This document shows, one piece after another, positions 53,965-63,914 of a stretch of DNA of 64,000 nucleotides; the first letter of the stretch is position 1, and each line of letters opens with the position of its first letter. Under the pieces are notes generated by a model. The model ran no database searches. It saw nothing but the letters and a program-made list of their open reading frames with translations, and was not told where the DNA came from. A program made the position numbers and the translations under genes. Origin of the DNA: Magnetococcales bacterium (GTDB lineage: Bacteria; Pseudomonadota; Magnetococcia; Magnetococcales; DC0425bin3); assembly GCA_015229045.1 (NCBI GenBank), contig JADGCJ010000007.1:4274-68273 (forward strand). Reading direction: 5' to 3'.

Positions 53965-54729
53965 TCATGCGGGCCTGTTTCCCGGCTGGTTGGGTTTGAA
54001 CCCGGCGGCGCGGCGCAGGCGCATGCTTTCCTGGGGATCGAGGGGGCGCCACTTGGCCAAGGGGAGTTCACCCATCGCCACCCCGCCATAAGCAACGCGC
54101 ATCAGGCGTGATACCTCCATCTCAAGGGTGGCAAAAATGCGCCGGATCAGATGATTGCGCCCTTCGCGCAAGGTGAGCGTCAACCAGCTGTTGGCGCCTC
54201 CGGTGTGGTCCAGGGTGATCTCCAACGGACCTGTCGCTCCATCCTCCAGGTTGACCCCTTTGCGCAGTTGCGCCAGCAGCGGCGGACTCACGCGCCCATG
54301 CACCCGAACGCGATAGACCCGCTCCACGGCTTGTCGGGGGTGCATCAGGCGATGGGCGAGGAGGCCGTCGTTGGTCAGGAGGATCATTCCTTCGGACATG
54401 AAATCGAGGCGTCCCACGGTCACCAGGCGCGGGGCGTCGGTGCCGAGCAGGTCGAAGACCGTGGGGCGTCCTTCCGGATCATGGCGGGTACATATCACGC
54501 CCGGGGGTTTGTTCAGGAGCAGGAGCAGGCGTTCCAGGCGACCACGATTCACCGGCTGACCGTCCAGTGCCACCACATCGTTGGGCAGGACGCGCACTCC
54601 CTGCTGGGCGACGACTGTGCCGTTGATGGCGATGCGGCCAGCGCTGATCCACGTCTCCCCTTCGCGGCGCGAGCAGAGTCCAGCCTCGGCCAGCCATTTC
54701 TGGAGGCGAACCCCTGTCACCTCAGTCAT
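53965..54729 (-). CDS. rluB: RsuA/RluB-family rRNA pseudouridine synthase
   Basis: 254 residues. An N-terminal S4 domain (VRLQKWLAEAGLCSRREGETWISAGRIAINGTVV) leads to the catalytic motif VGRLDFMSEGMILLTNDG with the nucleophilic Asp, and KPPGVICTR. The C-terminal tail is polar. The subgroup (RluB versus RluE/F or RsuA) is judged from length and S4 presence only. Overlaps the trpS stop by 8 bases. Confidence 0.9.
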   Translation of the reverse strand: MTEVTGVRLQKWLAEAGLCSRREGETWISAGRIAINGTVVAQQGVRVLPNDVVALDGQPVNRGRLERLLLLLNKPPGVICTRHDPEGRPTVFDLLGTDAPRLVTVGRLDFMSEGMILLTNDGLLAHRLMHPRQAVERVYRVRVHGRVSPPLLAQLRKGVNLEDGATGPLEITLDHTGGANSWLTLTLREGRNHLIRRIFATLEMEVSRLMRVAYGGVAMGELPLAKWRPLDPQESMRLRRAAGFKPNQPGNRPA

Positions 54730-55756
54730 GGAAGCGACTCCGATCCCGGGGCAGGCCGAGGGTCTCCATCACCCGGCGCATGAGGGTCTCGGCGCGGTGT
54801 CTGGCTTGCTCCGCTCCCCGGGCGAGAATCTGTTCCAGTCCGCCCTGGTCTGCGATCAGGGCCTGGTAGCGCTGCTGGACAGGTTCCATGTGGGCGATGA
54901 CCGCCTCGGCGGTCTCCACCTTCAATTTGCCGTACAGATTGTGGCTGAAATGGCTCAAGGCTGCCTCGCGGTTTTGACCTGTGGCCACGCACCAGAGATC
55001 GAGCAGATTGGTGACGCCGGGCTGGGCCGTTTCGTCGAAGCGAATGGTCGCCGTGCTGTCGGTGACGGCTTTCTTGAATTTTTTCAGAATCTCCTTGGGG
55101 GGGTCGAGAATCATCACCCGTGCCAGCTCCGATTCGGCGCTTTTGGACATTTTTTTGCTCGGTTCCTGGAGATCTTTCACCCGTGCCCCCTCGGCGGCGA
55201 TCAGTGGTTCGGGAACCTGAAAGATGTCGCCGTAGAGATTATTGAAGCGCAGAGCGACATCGCGGGTCAGTTCGAGGTGTTGTTTTTGATCGTCGCCGAC
55301 CGGCACCTTGTGCGTACCGTACAGGAGAATATCCGCCGCCATCAACACTGGATAGGTGAAGAGACCGGCATTGATGTTGTGTTTATGGCGCAGGGCTTTG
55401 TCCTTGAACTGGGTCATGCGTTCCAGTTCGCCGATCTGGGTGAAGGTGGCGAGCAGCCAGGCCAGCTCCGCATGGGCCGGGACATGACTTTGAATGAACA
55501 GCACACTGCGTTGCGGATCCAGGCCGCAGGCGAGATAGAGCGCTGCCAGCTCCAGGCACCGCTTGCGCAGTTCGCCTGGATCCTGGCGCACGGTCAGGGC
55601 GTGGAGATCGACGATGCAAAACAGGCAGTCGTAACTCTCTTGCAGGGCCACCCAGTGGCGCAGGGCGCCAAAATAGTTGCCGATGGTCAATTGGCCGGTG
55701 GGTTGCGCCCCGGAAAAAACGATGGGACGTGCCAGATTGTTAGCGCTCACGCTCAT
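54722..55756 (-). CDS. trpS: TrpS, tryptophanyl-tRNA synthetase
   Basis: 344 residues with the ATG at 55756. HIGH-type motif GNYFGALRHW near residue 28 (PTGQLTIGNYFG), KMSKS motif at SKKMSKSAESELARVMIL. The GAGGAG site lies only 2 bases before this ATG but 8 bases before a GTG two codons later (55750), so the GTG may be the real start. Charges tRNA-Trp. It follows the PIN gene by 7 bases, an unusual partner for a synthetase. Confidence 0.96.
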   Translation of the reverse strand: MSVSANNLARPIVFSGAQPTGQLTIGNYFGALRHWVALQESYDCLFCIVDLHALTVRQDPGELRKRCLELAALYLACGLDPQRSVLFIQSHVPAHAELAWLLATFTQIGELERMTQFKDKALRHKHNINAGLFTYPVLMAADILLYGTHKVPVGDDQKQHLELTRDVALRFNNLYGDIFQVPEPLIAAEGARVKDLQEPSKKMSKSAESELARVMILDPPKEILKKFKKAVTDSTATIRFDETAQPGVTNLLDLWCVATGQNREAALSHFSHNLYGKLKVETAEAVIAHMEPVQQRYQALIADQGGLEQILARGAEQARHRAETLMRRVMETLGLPRDRSRFHD

Positions 55757-55763
55757 GACTCCT

Positions 55764-56249
55764 CTAAAGACTTGCGCCTGGGTGTGGAAGTGCACCCGGT
55801 TTGCTGTCATATCCTGAAAGATGTTTGTCAAGAGACCAGATTCTTACCCTGGACCGAGGATTCAACCTGCACATCCTCTCCCAATCCTTGATAATCGAAA
55901 GATCGGCAAAACCGATTCCACGCATGGCATACTCAGGAAATTCATCCAGCCAGGGCATAACCGATTTCAGGTCAGGAAAGTCAATTGGACTCCATGGTGC
56001 ATTTCCTTCATAACTTTCCCGAATAGTTTCGATGAAAGCTTCGCCAAGTTCCCTCCTACTGTTTCCATCTTCAATTTTGACGATAAAATTTCCTGTTTCA
56101 ACGATTGTTGCCATAGGTAGAAGTAATTCTGTTTCTTCTTGGGTGAGATTACCGAGTTCATCATCAATCTCATCTCTCATCTGGTTGCGTTTAGGCACAT
56201 CCAAAATATTCAGCAAAACACTGGTGTCGATGAGAACAATGTCCTTCAT
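55764..56249 (-). CDS. PIN-like nuclease domain protein paired with an AAA ATPase
   Basis: 161 residues. The N-terminal beta strand IVLIDTSVLLN gives the first acidic residue (Asp8). Other candidates for the metal site are Glu51 (IVETGNFI), Asp116 (FADLSII) and Asp141 (SLDKHL), the spacing of PIN ribonucleases. The start overlaps the ATPase stop by 4 bases (ATGA), so the two are translated together. No VapB-like antitoxin is present, so it is not a standard VapBC toxin. Likely an effector controlled by the ATPase (inference). Confidence 0.72.
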   Translation of the reverse strand: MKDIVLIDTSVLLNILDVPKRNQMRDEIDDELGNLTQEETELLLPMATIVETGNFIVKIEDGNSRRELGEAFIETIRESYEGNAPWSPIDFPDLKSVMPWLDEFPEYAMRGIGFADLSIIKDWERMCRLNPRSRVRIWSLDKHLSGYDSKPGALPHPGASL

Positions 56250-57616
56250 GGCAAATCTTGTCCATGATTTTCATGAATAGCGCTTGTTTTCTTTCGCAAT
56301 TTTTTCAACCATTCCCTGGCCTTTCTTTTCTTTTCTTCGGATCCAGGGTGGAATTTGACAAACTGTTCCATAAAGCCCGTCGTCATGAGGCGTCCGACAT
56401 TGCCCCGGGCAATCAACTCCGGGTAGTCCGGCACATCTTGCAGGCGGACAAGTTTGCTGTAGCCATCATCCTTATCCCGATAGCAAAAGACCACATCCGG
56501 GATGGCGCTGTCGGGCAGGGCATCCAGCATGGCCGGGTTGTGGCTGGTGAGCAGGACGCGCAGGTTGCGGCGTTCCGCCAGGGCGGCGATGTGCTGCATC
56601 AGCCCTTCGGCGCGGCTGGGATGGATGCCGTTGTCGATCTCTTCGATGACCACCAGGCCCCCCTCCGGAACTGAAAGCAGGGCAGCGGCGATGGCCAGCA
56701 CACGCAACGTGCCATCCGAGAGCAAAGTAACGTCGAAATCTTTGCCTTTTTCTCCAAAGGTCTCCCTGAGTTGCAGCATGACCTCATTGCGGGGGGTCTC
56801 GATGAAGGAGAGGGTTTCAATATCTTGTTCGGGCAGGCTGCGGATGAACGTTAAAACATGGTCACGGTTTCTTTTCTCCTGATCCGTCAGCGTCTCCGCT
56901 TTTTTGTTGCCACCCCAGAGATGGAACAGGACGCTGGATAGATTCTTTCCGTCACCCAGTAACTTTTCCTCATTTTTAAAGCTGTAACCTCGCATCGAGC
57001 CTGGAACGGGGTCAAGAAAGAGAATATCCGACAAACATGAGCGAACGATGGCAGTCATCCCCGGGATGATCTCCTTTGACTTTGCATGGCCATGATTGAA
57101 TCTTGCCGGGCTGTCCAGTTGATTGAATACGGGGTATTGGTTGCTGCATGAAACTTTTGGCTTGTTGCCGCCGCGTTTGTAATTATTGTATTCAACAACC
57201 ATGCCTATATCCAATTTGTCGGAGCCTGTGCCTCCGCTGTAAGATGGAAGTCTGGTATTGTCTTTGTCCAACTCAAACAATTCTTCATATGAAATATGAA
57301 GAGCACCATTTTCGTTGACTTTAATACATAAATTCAAATGCAGAGAATTGTTGATTATAATGTTGAACGTCACGTCATAAGCAACATCCATGAAAATGTC
57401 CTGAACACGTCCTCTCAACAAAACATTGCCATCCTGAATAACCCGTTGCAGATCATACAATCGCCCCCCCTGTGCCAGCCAGGAGAGCAGACGCAACCCC
57501 TCAATCGCATTGCTCTTGCCCGAGGCATTGGCACCGATGAGCATGGTCAGAGGTGCCAAGTGCAGGGTCGCATCTTGATAGCTTCTAAAGTTACTCAATC
57601 CAAATGCGTTCAGCAT
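56246..57616 (-). CDS. AAA_21/OLD-like ABC-type ATPase paired with PIN protein
   Basis: 456 residues from the ATG at 57616 (MLNAFGLSNFRSYQDATLHL, a RecF/SMC-like beginning). Walker A is GANASGKS (28-35), the ABC signature LSDGTLR is near 299, Walker B LVVIEEIDNGIHP is near 321, and the H-loop LLTSHNP near 357. There is a ~150-residue middle insertion that is AT-rich at DNA level and has no recognised domain. No TOPRIM domain is seen. The C-terminus is basic and helical. Immediate overlap with the PIN gene suggests a two-protein module, possibly antiviral. Confidence 0.88.
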   Translation of the reverse strand: MLNAFGLSNFRSYQDATLHLAPLTMLIGANASGKSNAIEGLRLLSWLAQGGRLYDLQRVIQDGNVLLRGRVQDIFMDVAYDVTFNIIINNSLHLNLCIKVNENGALHISYEELFELDKDNTRLPSYSGGTGSDKLDIGMVVEYNNYKRGGNKPKVSCSNQYPVFNQLDSPARFNHGHAKSKEIIPGMTAIVRSCLSDILFLDPVPGSMRGYSFKNEEKLLGDGKNLSSVLFHLWGGNKKAETLTDQEKRNRDHVLTFIRSLPEQDIETLSFIETPRNEVMLQLRETFGEKGKDFDVTLLSDGTLRVLAIAAALLSVPEGGLVVIEEIDNGIHPSRAEGLMQHIAALAERRNLRVLLTSHNPAMLDALPDSAIPDVVFCYRDKDDGYSKLVRLQDVPDYPELIARGNVGRLMTTGFMEQFVKFHPGSEEKKRKAREWLKKLRKKTSAIHENHGQDLP

Positions 57617-57652
57617 GGTACACCGCTTTTCAACCAAAAGAAAAAAGTGGCA

Positions 57653-57791
57653 CGAAAGATTTTATTGGGGCTTCGCCCCAAACCCCAAAAATTGACATGA
57701 AAGATTTTATTGGGGCTTCGCCCCAAACCCCACCAAGAGGAAGGGCACAGCCCTTCCTCCTGGACCTCCATCCCAGTCTTTCAATAATTTT
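57653..57791 (-). repeat. Interspersed hairpin repeat, family A copy 5 plus a tandem right end
   Basis: On the minus strand a full copy runs AATTATTGAAAGACTGGGAT (57790 leftwards), GGTCCAGGAGGAAGGGCTG, GTGGGGTTTGGGGCGAAGCC and TCTTTCATGTCAA near 57693. A second right half (GGGGTTTGGGGCGAAGCCCC to TCTTTC) follows at 57653-57690. The full copy begins about 13 bases after the site-2 protease stop, in the same orientation. Confidence 0.88.
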
Positions 57792-57803
57792 AACCATTTT
57801 TTG

Positions 57804-58456
57804 TCAACCACCCAAACTTGCCACCCCCGCAAACAGAGCCAAAAACCACCCGGTCACCGGATTGATCATCTTGCCCATGATGCCGCTCATGGCCAGAATG
57901 GCCACCAAAACCAGGCCATAACGATCCAAAGAGGCCCAATAGCGTCCCAGCGAAGAGGGTAACAACACCGCCAGCACCCGCCCGCCATCCAGAGGCGGCA
58001 GGGGAAAAAGATTAAACACCGCCAGAACCACATTGACAACAATGGCCGCCTTCAACATGCCCAGCAATGGAATGGCAAAAAAAGCCGGTAAATAATACGC
58101 TCCACGAATAGCCAAAGCGCACAACGCAGCGAGAAACAAATTCATCAGCGGCCCCGCCGCCGATACCCAAAACAGCGCCGTCCGAAACGACCCCCGAAAA
58201 TAACGCGGATTGATCGGTACCGGCTTGGCCCCGCCAAAAGCAAACCCTGTCGTATACAGTAACAAAATAGGCACCACCACCGTCCACATCCAATCGATAT
58301 GCGGCAGGGGATTGAGCGTCAACCTCCCCATCATGCCCGGCGTCGGATCACCAAAACGCGACGCCACATAACCATGCGCCCACTCGTGCAGCGTGATGGC
58401 AAACAAAATGCCCGGACCCCAGATGATCACCTTTTGCAGAATATCTACCGTATCAA

Positions 58457-58460
<4 letters not shown>
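57804..58460 (-). CDS. Site-2 protease-like zinc membrane peptidase (M50B)
   Basis: 218 residues, five or six membrane helices. The zinc site is HEWAHGYVASRFGD (HExxH near residue 26) and the third ligand region is NLFPLPPLDGGRVLAVL near the C-terminus. It is the small, PDZ-less type. Such proteases often lie next to trpS in proteobacteria. It overlaps lolD by 4 bases. Confidence 0.92.
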
Positions 58461-59150
<690 letters not shown>

Positions 59151-59158
<8 letters not shown>

Positions 59159-60398
59159 GGCGCAAGGTCTCCACAGGGTCGACCCGTGCGGCACGCCAGG
59201 CGGGGTACAAGGTCGCCAACAGGGTGATCGACAGGCTGATGGTGGTGACCATGATCACATCGGAACGCAACACCACCGAGGGCAGATGATCGATGAAATA
59301 GACATCCCCGGAAAGAATCCGAATGCCAAACTGCCGCTCGATAAACTGCAACACCGGCTCCAGATTGAAAGCCAATGCAAGGCCCAGCATCGTTCCCATC
59401 AAGGTTCCGGCCAGGCCGATCACCCCGCCGTTGATGACAAAAATGGTCATGATCCCTCTCTGCGTCGCCCCCATGGTCTTGAGAATGGCCACATCACGCC
59501 CCTTTTCCATCACCACCATGATCAAACTGGAGATGATGTTGAAGGCTGCCACCAGAACAATGAGAAACAAAATGACGAACATGGTGGCCTTTTCAATTTG
59601 CAGGGCACGGAAAAAGTTGTGATTCATCTGCATCCAGTCCTGGATGTAATACTCGGATTGAAACTCCTGTTCCAGGTGGAGGCGGGTGGCCGAGGCCGTA
59701 TCGGGGTTGGCGGTCAAAATTTCGATGCCGGTGACGTTGTCGTCGAAGCGGAAAAAGGTCTGGGCATCGTTCAGGTGAATATAGGCGAGGGATTTGTCAT
59801 ATTCATACATGCCCGAATCAAAAACGCCGACCACCCGGAAACGCTTCATGCGCGGCATGGTGCCCAGCGCGGTGATGTTGCCCACTGGCGCCACCACGGT
59901 AACGGGTTGACCCACCTTCACTCCCAGATTGGCGGCCAGTCGATGGCCGAGAATGATGCCATACCCCAAAAGGGCATCCATCGAGCCGCGCTTCAGGTTT
60001 CTGGCCAGCGAGGAGATCTCTTTTTCTCGTTCCGGATCGATGCCCCGGATCACCACTCCGGCGGCGATGTTGCCGGACAAAAGCATGGCATTCTGCAAGA
60101 TGTAGGGCGATGCAGCCACAACGTTGGGAGTCCTGGCCACCTTTGCCAACAGGCTCTCATGGTTGGGTAGACGACCCCCCGGGTATTGAATCACCACATG
60201 GCTGGTGACACCGAGGATCTGTCTTTGCAACTCCTCCTTGAACCCGGTCATCACCGCCAGGACGACGATGAGGGCTGCCACCCCGAGGGAGACCCCTCCC
60301 ACGGAGATGAGAGTGATGACGCCGATGAAATGTTGCGACTTCTTGGCGCGCAGATAGCGCAGACCAACCAGCCATTCGTAGCGATGACGCAAAAACAT
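59151..60398 (-). CDS. lolC: LolC/LolE-type lipoprotein-releasing permease
   Basis: 415 residues from the ATG at 60398 (MFLRHRYEWLVGLRYLRAKK). A GTG at 60413 overlapping the lysS stop is an alternative. The family has a first helix (IGVITLISVGGVSLGVAALIVVLAVMTGF), a large periplasmic domain and three C-terminal helices (MFVILFLIVLVAAFNIISSLIMV and following). Only one permease gene is present, as in alphaproteobacterial LolF hybrids where it acts as a homodimer. Confidence 0.93.
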
Positions 60399-60409
60399 GG
60401 GGAAATGTC

Positions 60410-61906
60410 TCACTCCACCTGGGCAGCCTGGGGACGCAATTGCGGAAAGAGGAGAACCTCGCGGATGGCGGCGGCGTTGGTCAAGAGCATCACCAGGCGA
60501 TCGATGCCGATCCCTTCGCCGGCGGTGGGGGGCATGCCAAATTCGAGGGCGCGAACGTAGTCGGCGTCAAAGTGCATCGCCTCTACATCGCCGGCCTGCC
60601 GGGCTTCGACCTGGCGTTGAAAGCGTTGCGCCTGGTCTTCCGGGTCGTTCAACTCGGAGAAGGCATTGGCAATCTCCCAACCGCCCACGAACAGCTCGAA
60701 GCGTTCCGCCACCTCCGGATTGTTGTCGCAGCGCCGGGAGAGGGGCGAGACGGAGATCGGATAGTCCATGATGAAGGTGGGTTGAATCAACTTGCTCTCC
60801 ACCACGGCCTCGAAGGCGGTCAGCAGGAGTTGACCGGCATCGGCTGCGGCGTCGGGGGTGACACCGTGTTGGTGCAGGTACGTGCGCAGATAATCAGGGG
60901 CGGTGACCTGTTTGGCATCGGCCCCGCCGTAGGTGACCAGGGCCTGATCCAGGGTGAGACGCGGCCAGGGGGGGGTGAAGTCGATCTTGCGCCCTTGATG
61001 GATCACCCAGGGCTTTTCGCAGGTGCGAAACACCAGATGCAGGATCAGCTCTTCGGTCAGGTCCATCAGGTCGCGATAGTCGGCGTAGGCCTGATAAAAC
61101 TCCATCATGGTGAACTCGGGGTTGTGACGGATCGACAACCCTTCGTTGCGAAAATTGCGGTTGATTTCAAACACCCGCTCGAAGCCGCCGACGATCAGGC
61201 GTTTGAGGTAGAGTTCCGGGGCGATGCGCAGGTAGAGATCGACATCCAGGGCGTTGTGGTGGGTGACGAAGGGTCGTGCGGTGGCTCCGCCGGGGATGGG
61301 GTGCATCATGGGGGTTTCCACTTCCAGGAAGCCTTTGCTCTCCATGAACTCGCGGATCAGGCGGATGATGGCCGAGCGGGTGCGGAAGAGGTTGCGCACC
61401 TCCGGATTGACGATCAGATCGAGATAGCGTTGACGATAGCGGGTCTCGACATCTTCCAGGCCGTGCCACTTTTCCGGCAGGGGGCGCAGGGCTTTGGCCA
61501 GGATGCGGAATTGGTTGACGCGGATGGTCAACTCGTTGGTCTGGGTGCGAAACAGGGTACCGACCACGCCGAGTATATCGCCCACTTCCACTTTGCGAAA
61601 AATGTCCCGATAGAGCTCCGCGCCGACGGCATCGCGCTGGACGGCGATTTGCAGTTGATCGGTGGCGTCTTGCAGCGTGGCGAAGGTCAGTTTGCCAAAG
61701 TTGCGCAGCAGCATCACCCGGCCGGCGGTCTGGACCTGGATGCCGGTCAGGCTTTCCGGATCGGTGACCTCGCCGAACTCCCGGCGGATCCATTCGAGTT
61801 TGGATTCGGGTTTGAAATCGTTCGGGTAGGGATTGATTCCCGCGCTGCGCAGGGCTTCCACCTTGGCCCGGCGCACGGCGATTTGCTGATTCTCTTCGCT
61901 GGACAT
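60410..61906 (-). CDS. lysS: LysS, lysyl-tRNA synthetase (class II)
   Basis: 498 residues. The anticodon OB-fold begins after IQVQTAGRVMLLRNFGKLTF. Class II motif 1 to 3: FLEVETPMMHPIPGGATARPF, FRNEGLSIRHNPEFTMMEFYQAYADY and GIGIDRLVMLLTN. It charges tRNA-Lys. It follows prfB by 12 bases, the classic prfB-lysS operon, and the stop overlaps a GTG of lolC. Confidence 0.97.
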   Translation of the reverse strand: MSSEENQQIAVRRAKVEALRSAGINPYPNDFKPESKLEWIRREFGEVTDPESLTGIQVQTAGRVMLLRNFGKLTFATLQDATDQLQIAVQRDAVGAELYRDIFRKVEVGDILGVVGTLFRTQTNELTIRVNQFRILAKALRPLPEKWHGLEDVETRYRQRYLDLIVNPEVRNLFRTRSAIIRLIREFMESKGFLEVETPMMHPIPGGATARPFVTHHNALDVDLYLRIAPELYLKRLIVGGFERVFEINRNFRNEGLSIRHNPEFTMMEFYQAYADYRDLMDLTEELILHLVFRTCEKPWVIHQGRKIDFTPPWPRLTLDQALVTYGGADAKQVTAPDYLRTYLHQHGVTPDAAADAGQLLLTAFEAVVESKLIQPTFIMDYPISVSPLSRRCDNNPEVAERFELFVGGWEIANAFSELNDPEDQAQRFQRQVEARQAGDVEAMHFDADYVRALEFGMPPTAGEGIGIDRLVMLLTNAAAIREVLLFPQLRPQAAQVE

Positions 61907-61918
61907 GGGAACGACTCC

Positions 61919-63023
61919 TCAGACTGACAGGATTCTCTGGGCCAGGGCGGCCCGGATGAAGGGATCCAGATGGCCATCCAGCACCGCTTCGGTATTGCCG
62001 GTCTCCACGCCGGTGCGCACATCCTTGACCATGCGGTAGGGGTGCAGGACATAGGAGCGGATCTGGTGGCCCCAGCCGATATCGGTTTTGGCATCGTTGA
62101 CGGCTTGTGCTGCCTCGGCGCGTTTGTCCAGCTCCAACTGGTAGAGGCGGGCGCGCAGCATTTTAAAGGCGTCATCCTTGTTGCGATGTTGCGAGCGGCC
62201 ATTCTGGCACTGGACGACGATGCCCGAGGGGTGGTGCGTGATGCGGATGGCGGAGCTGGTCTTGTTGACATGTTGTCCACCGGCTCCGGAGGCGCGGAAG
62301 GTATCGATGCGCAGATCCTTGTCGTCGATCTCGATGTCGATCCGGTCATCGAGTTCCGGGTAGACATAGACCGAGCTGAACGACGTATGGCGTCGTGCCG
62401 AGGCATCGAAGGGGCTGATGCGCACCAGGCGGTGGACGCCGCCTTCGGTTTTCAGGAAGCCGTAGGCGAACTCCCCTTCGACGCGGACGCTGGCCGATTT
62501 GCAGCCTGCCTCTTCGCCCGGCAGGTAGTCGACCAGTTCATGTTTGAAGCCATGTGCTTCGCACCAGCGCAGATACATGCGCAGGAGCATTTCCGCCCAG
62601 TCCTGCGATTCGGTTCCTCCGGCGCCGGGGTGGATCTCGATGAAGGCGTTGTTCATGTCCGCCTCGCCGGAGAGCATGCGTTGCAGCTCCATGTCCTCCA
62701 CCTTGGAGAGCATGCCCCGGGCCTGGTTGGCCACGTCATCGATGACGGCTTCATCTCCTTCGGCGCGGGCGAGTTCCAGCAGGTCGCGGGCATCGTCAAG
62801 GCTCTGGTCGAGGCGGTCCCACTCGCCGATGGTCTTCTCCAGGCGGGTCTTTTCCCGCATGATTTCTCTGGCTTTGTCCGGCTTGTTCCACAGGTTGGCG
62901 TCGGCGCTGAGGACCGTCAGCTCTTCCAGCCGTTTCCGGCCCTGTTCGTAGTCAAAGATGCCCCCTTAGGAGGGTCAGTTTCTCCCGCACTTGATCAAAT
63001 ATTTTTTGGGTGTTCTCTTCCAT
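61919..63023 (-). CDS. prfB: Peptide chain release factor 2, with programmed +1 frameshift
   Basis: 367 residues in two phases. From the ATG at 63023 there are 23 codons ending LTLLRGHL before an in-frame TGA (62952-62954). A +1 shift at CTT-TGA-C continues as LDYEQGRKRLEEL to the stop at 61919. RF2 marks: the stop-recognition tripeptide in RISPFDASARRHTSF and the catalytic GGQ in SGAGGQHVNKTSS. RF2 reads UGA/UAA and autoregulates through this shift, so the interruption is regulation, not a mutation. lysS follows 12 bases on. Confidence 0.97.
62951..62968 (-). promoter_or_regulatory. RF2 frameshift site with internal Shine-Dalgarno
   Basis: On the minus strand AAGGGGG (the SD-like stimulator) is followed by CATCTTTGAC. 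The arrangement AGGGGG-NNN-CTT-TGA-C matches the E. coli prfB site at the stimulator, the slip codon CTT, the weak stop TGA and the following C. Confidence 0.95.
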
Positions 63024-63103
63024 GGCTGCCTCGGTGGGGTGATGTCTTGGTCAACAGGACCACTCTCCGACGCATCTTAACCCATTTTGCTGTCTTTTGC
63101 TCC

Positions 63104-63147
63104 GGGGCAAATTTTTTGGGTGGGGGGGGTGGTTTTTTTGGGGGGGC
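63104..63147. other. Homopolymer-rich tract upstream of prfB
   Basis: Runs of T and G follow one another (ATTTTTTGGG, eight G, TTTTTTT, seven G). Such tracts are prone to slippage or misassembly. Otherwise the 63024-63235 gap contains no gene; the prfB promoter must lie here on the minus strand but was not resolved. Confidence 0.5.
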
Positions 63148-63235
63148 ACGTCCGATTCACTCTCCCTGGCGCCCTCTTGTCGATAACCAACTCTTCCCCG
63201 CGACCGTCAAAGGCACCCGATCTGCCGACCAAGAG

Positions 63236-63787
63236 TCACGATTTTTTCTGATACGCCAACCTGAGTATTCTTTGCATTCTTTCCTTTCCTGCCTTGCGAG
63301 CTTTTTCTGCATCATTGGTCTTCTTGGACTCGTCAGACAGAATTTCACAGCAAAGCCGGACGGCATCGCGCATATGATCGGGGGTCAGGGTAAGGCCATC
63401 CAGAAGTTCGATAATGACTTCCACCGCATCCAGAACCTCCAACGCTCCGACATCAGGATAGCCATCCAGCTGCTTCTCTGAGGGTTTATTGGGGCCGCTA
63501 TCATTGCGCCGCATTGGGCCTTCGCCTGTGGCGAGCCACAACACGTTCACATTAGAGGCGTTTGCCATCGCAATTAATTTGGTGCGCGTCGGATCACTAT
63601 TTCCAGAGAGGTATTGCCGAAGGACCGTCACCGAAAGACCTGATCTCTCTGCAAAGCTCCGCAGGCTTTCGTGGCCTAGCATCGTTTTCACCCTTTCGGC
63701 GAAGGACTCAAGTCTTGGGAGATGATCCGGCTGCTCTCGAGCTCTTTCTTTTGTGCCATATAAGTCTTCAACGATCTGTTCTTTCAT
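63236..63787 (-). CDS. XRE/cI-type helix-turn-helix repressor-like protein
   Basis: 183 residues from the ATG at 63787 (MKEQIVEDLYGTKERA). The helix-turn-helix is SLRSFAERSGLSVTVLRQYLSGNSDPTRTKLIAMANASNVNVLWLATGEG, typical of phage repressors. The C-terminal part is helical and lacks the Ser/Lys peptidase of LexA/CI, so cleavage-based induction is not expected. A strong promoter with a palindrome lies immediately upstream and points away from the gene, as in an immunity switch. The element it would control lies beyond the right edge. Confidence 0.8.
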   Translation of the reverse strand: MKEQIVEDLYGTKERAREQPDHLPRLESFAERVKTMLGHESLRSFAERSGLSVTVLRQYLSGNSDPTRTKLIAMANASNVNVLWLATGEGPMRRNDSGPNKPSEKQLDGYPDVGALEVLDAVEVIIELLDGLTLTPDHMRDAVRLCCEILSDESKKTNDAEKARKAGKERMQRILRLAYQKKS

Positions 63788-63846
63788 GATTTTCTCACAT
63801 AAATAGCCAAAAAAACACATAACAAGATGTTTTGCGCTTTTTTTGG

Positions 63847-63875
63847 TTGACATGTGCCTTATATAGCACTACTAT
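63847..63875 (+). promoter_or_regulatory. Rightward sigma-70 promoter with operator-like palindrome
   Basis: TTGACA (63847-63852), a 17-base spacer and TACTAT (63870-63875). The spacer contains GTGCCTTATATAGCAC (63854-63869), an inverted repeat GTGC/GCAC around an AT centre, positioned to block RNA polymerase if bound by the adjacent repressor. Strand divergent from the repressor gene. Confidence 0.6.
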
Positions 63876-63914
63876 ACGCTGAAAGTTTGGCGCGAGAACC
63901 AAGAAGCGGCATTT

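Noticed and set aside
55764..57616. ATPase-PIN pair considered as PARIS, a retron/Septu module, or VapBC
   Set aside because: No TOPRIM partner, no reverse transcriptase or HNH, and no small antitoxin; only a general ATPase-nuclease pairing can be supported.
62952..62954. In-frame stop in prfB read as a pseudogene
   Set aside because: The stop is the programmed RF2 frameshift signal with SD-like stimulator and CTT-TGA-C.
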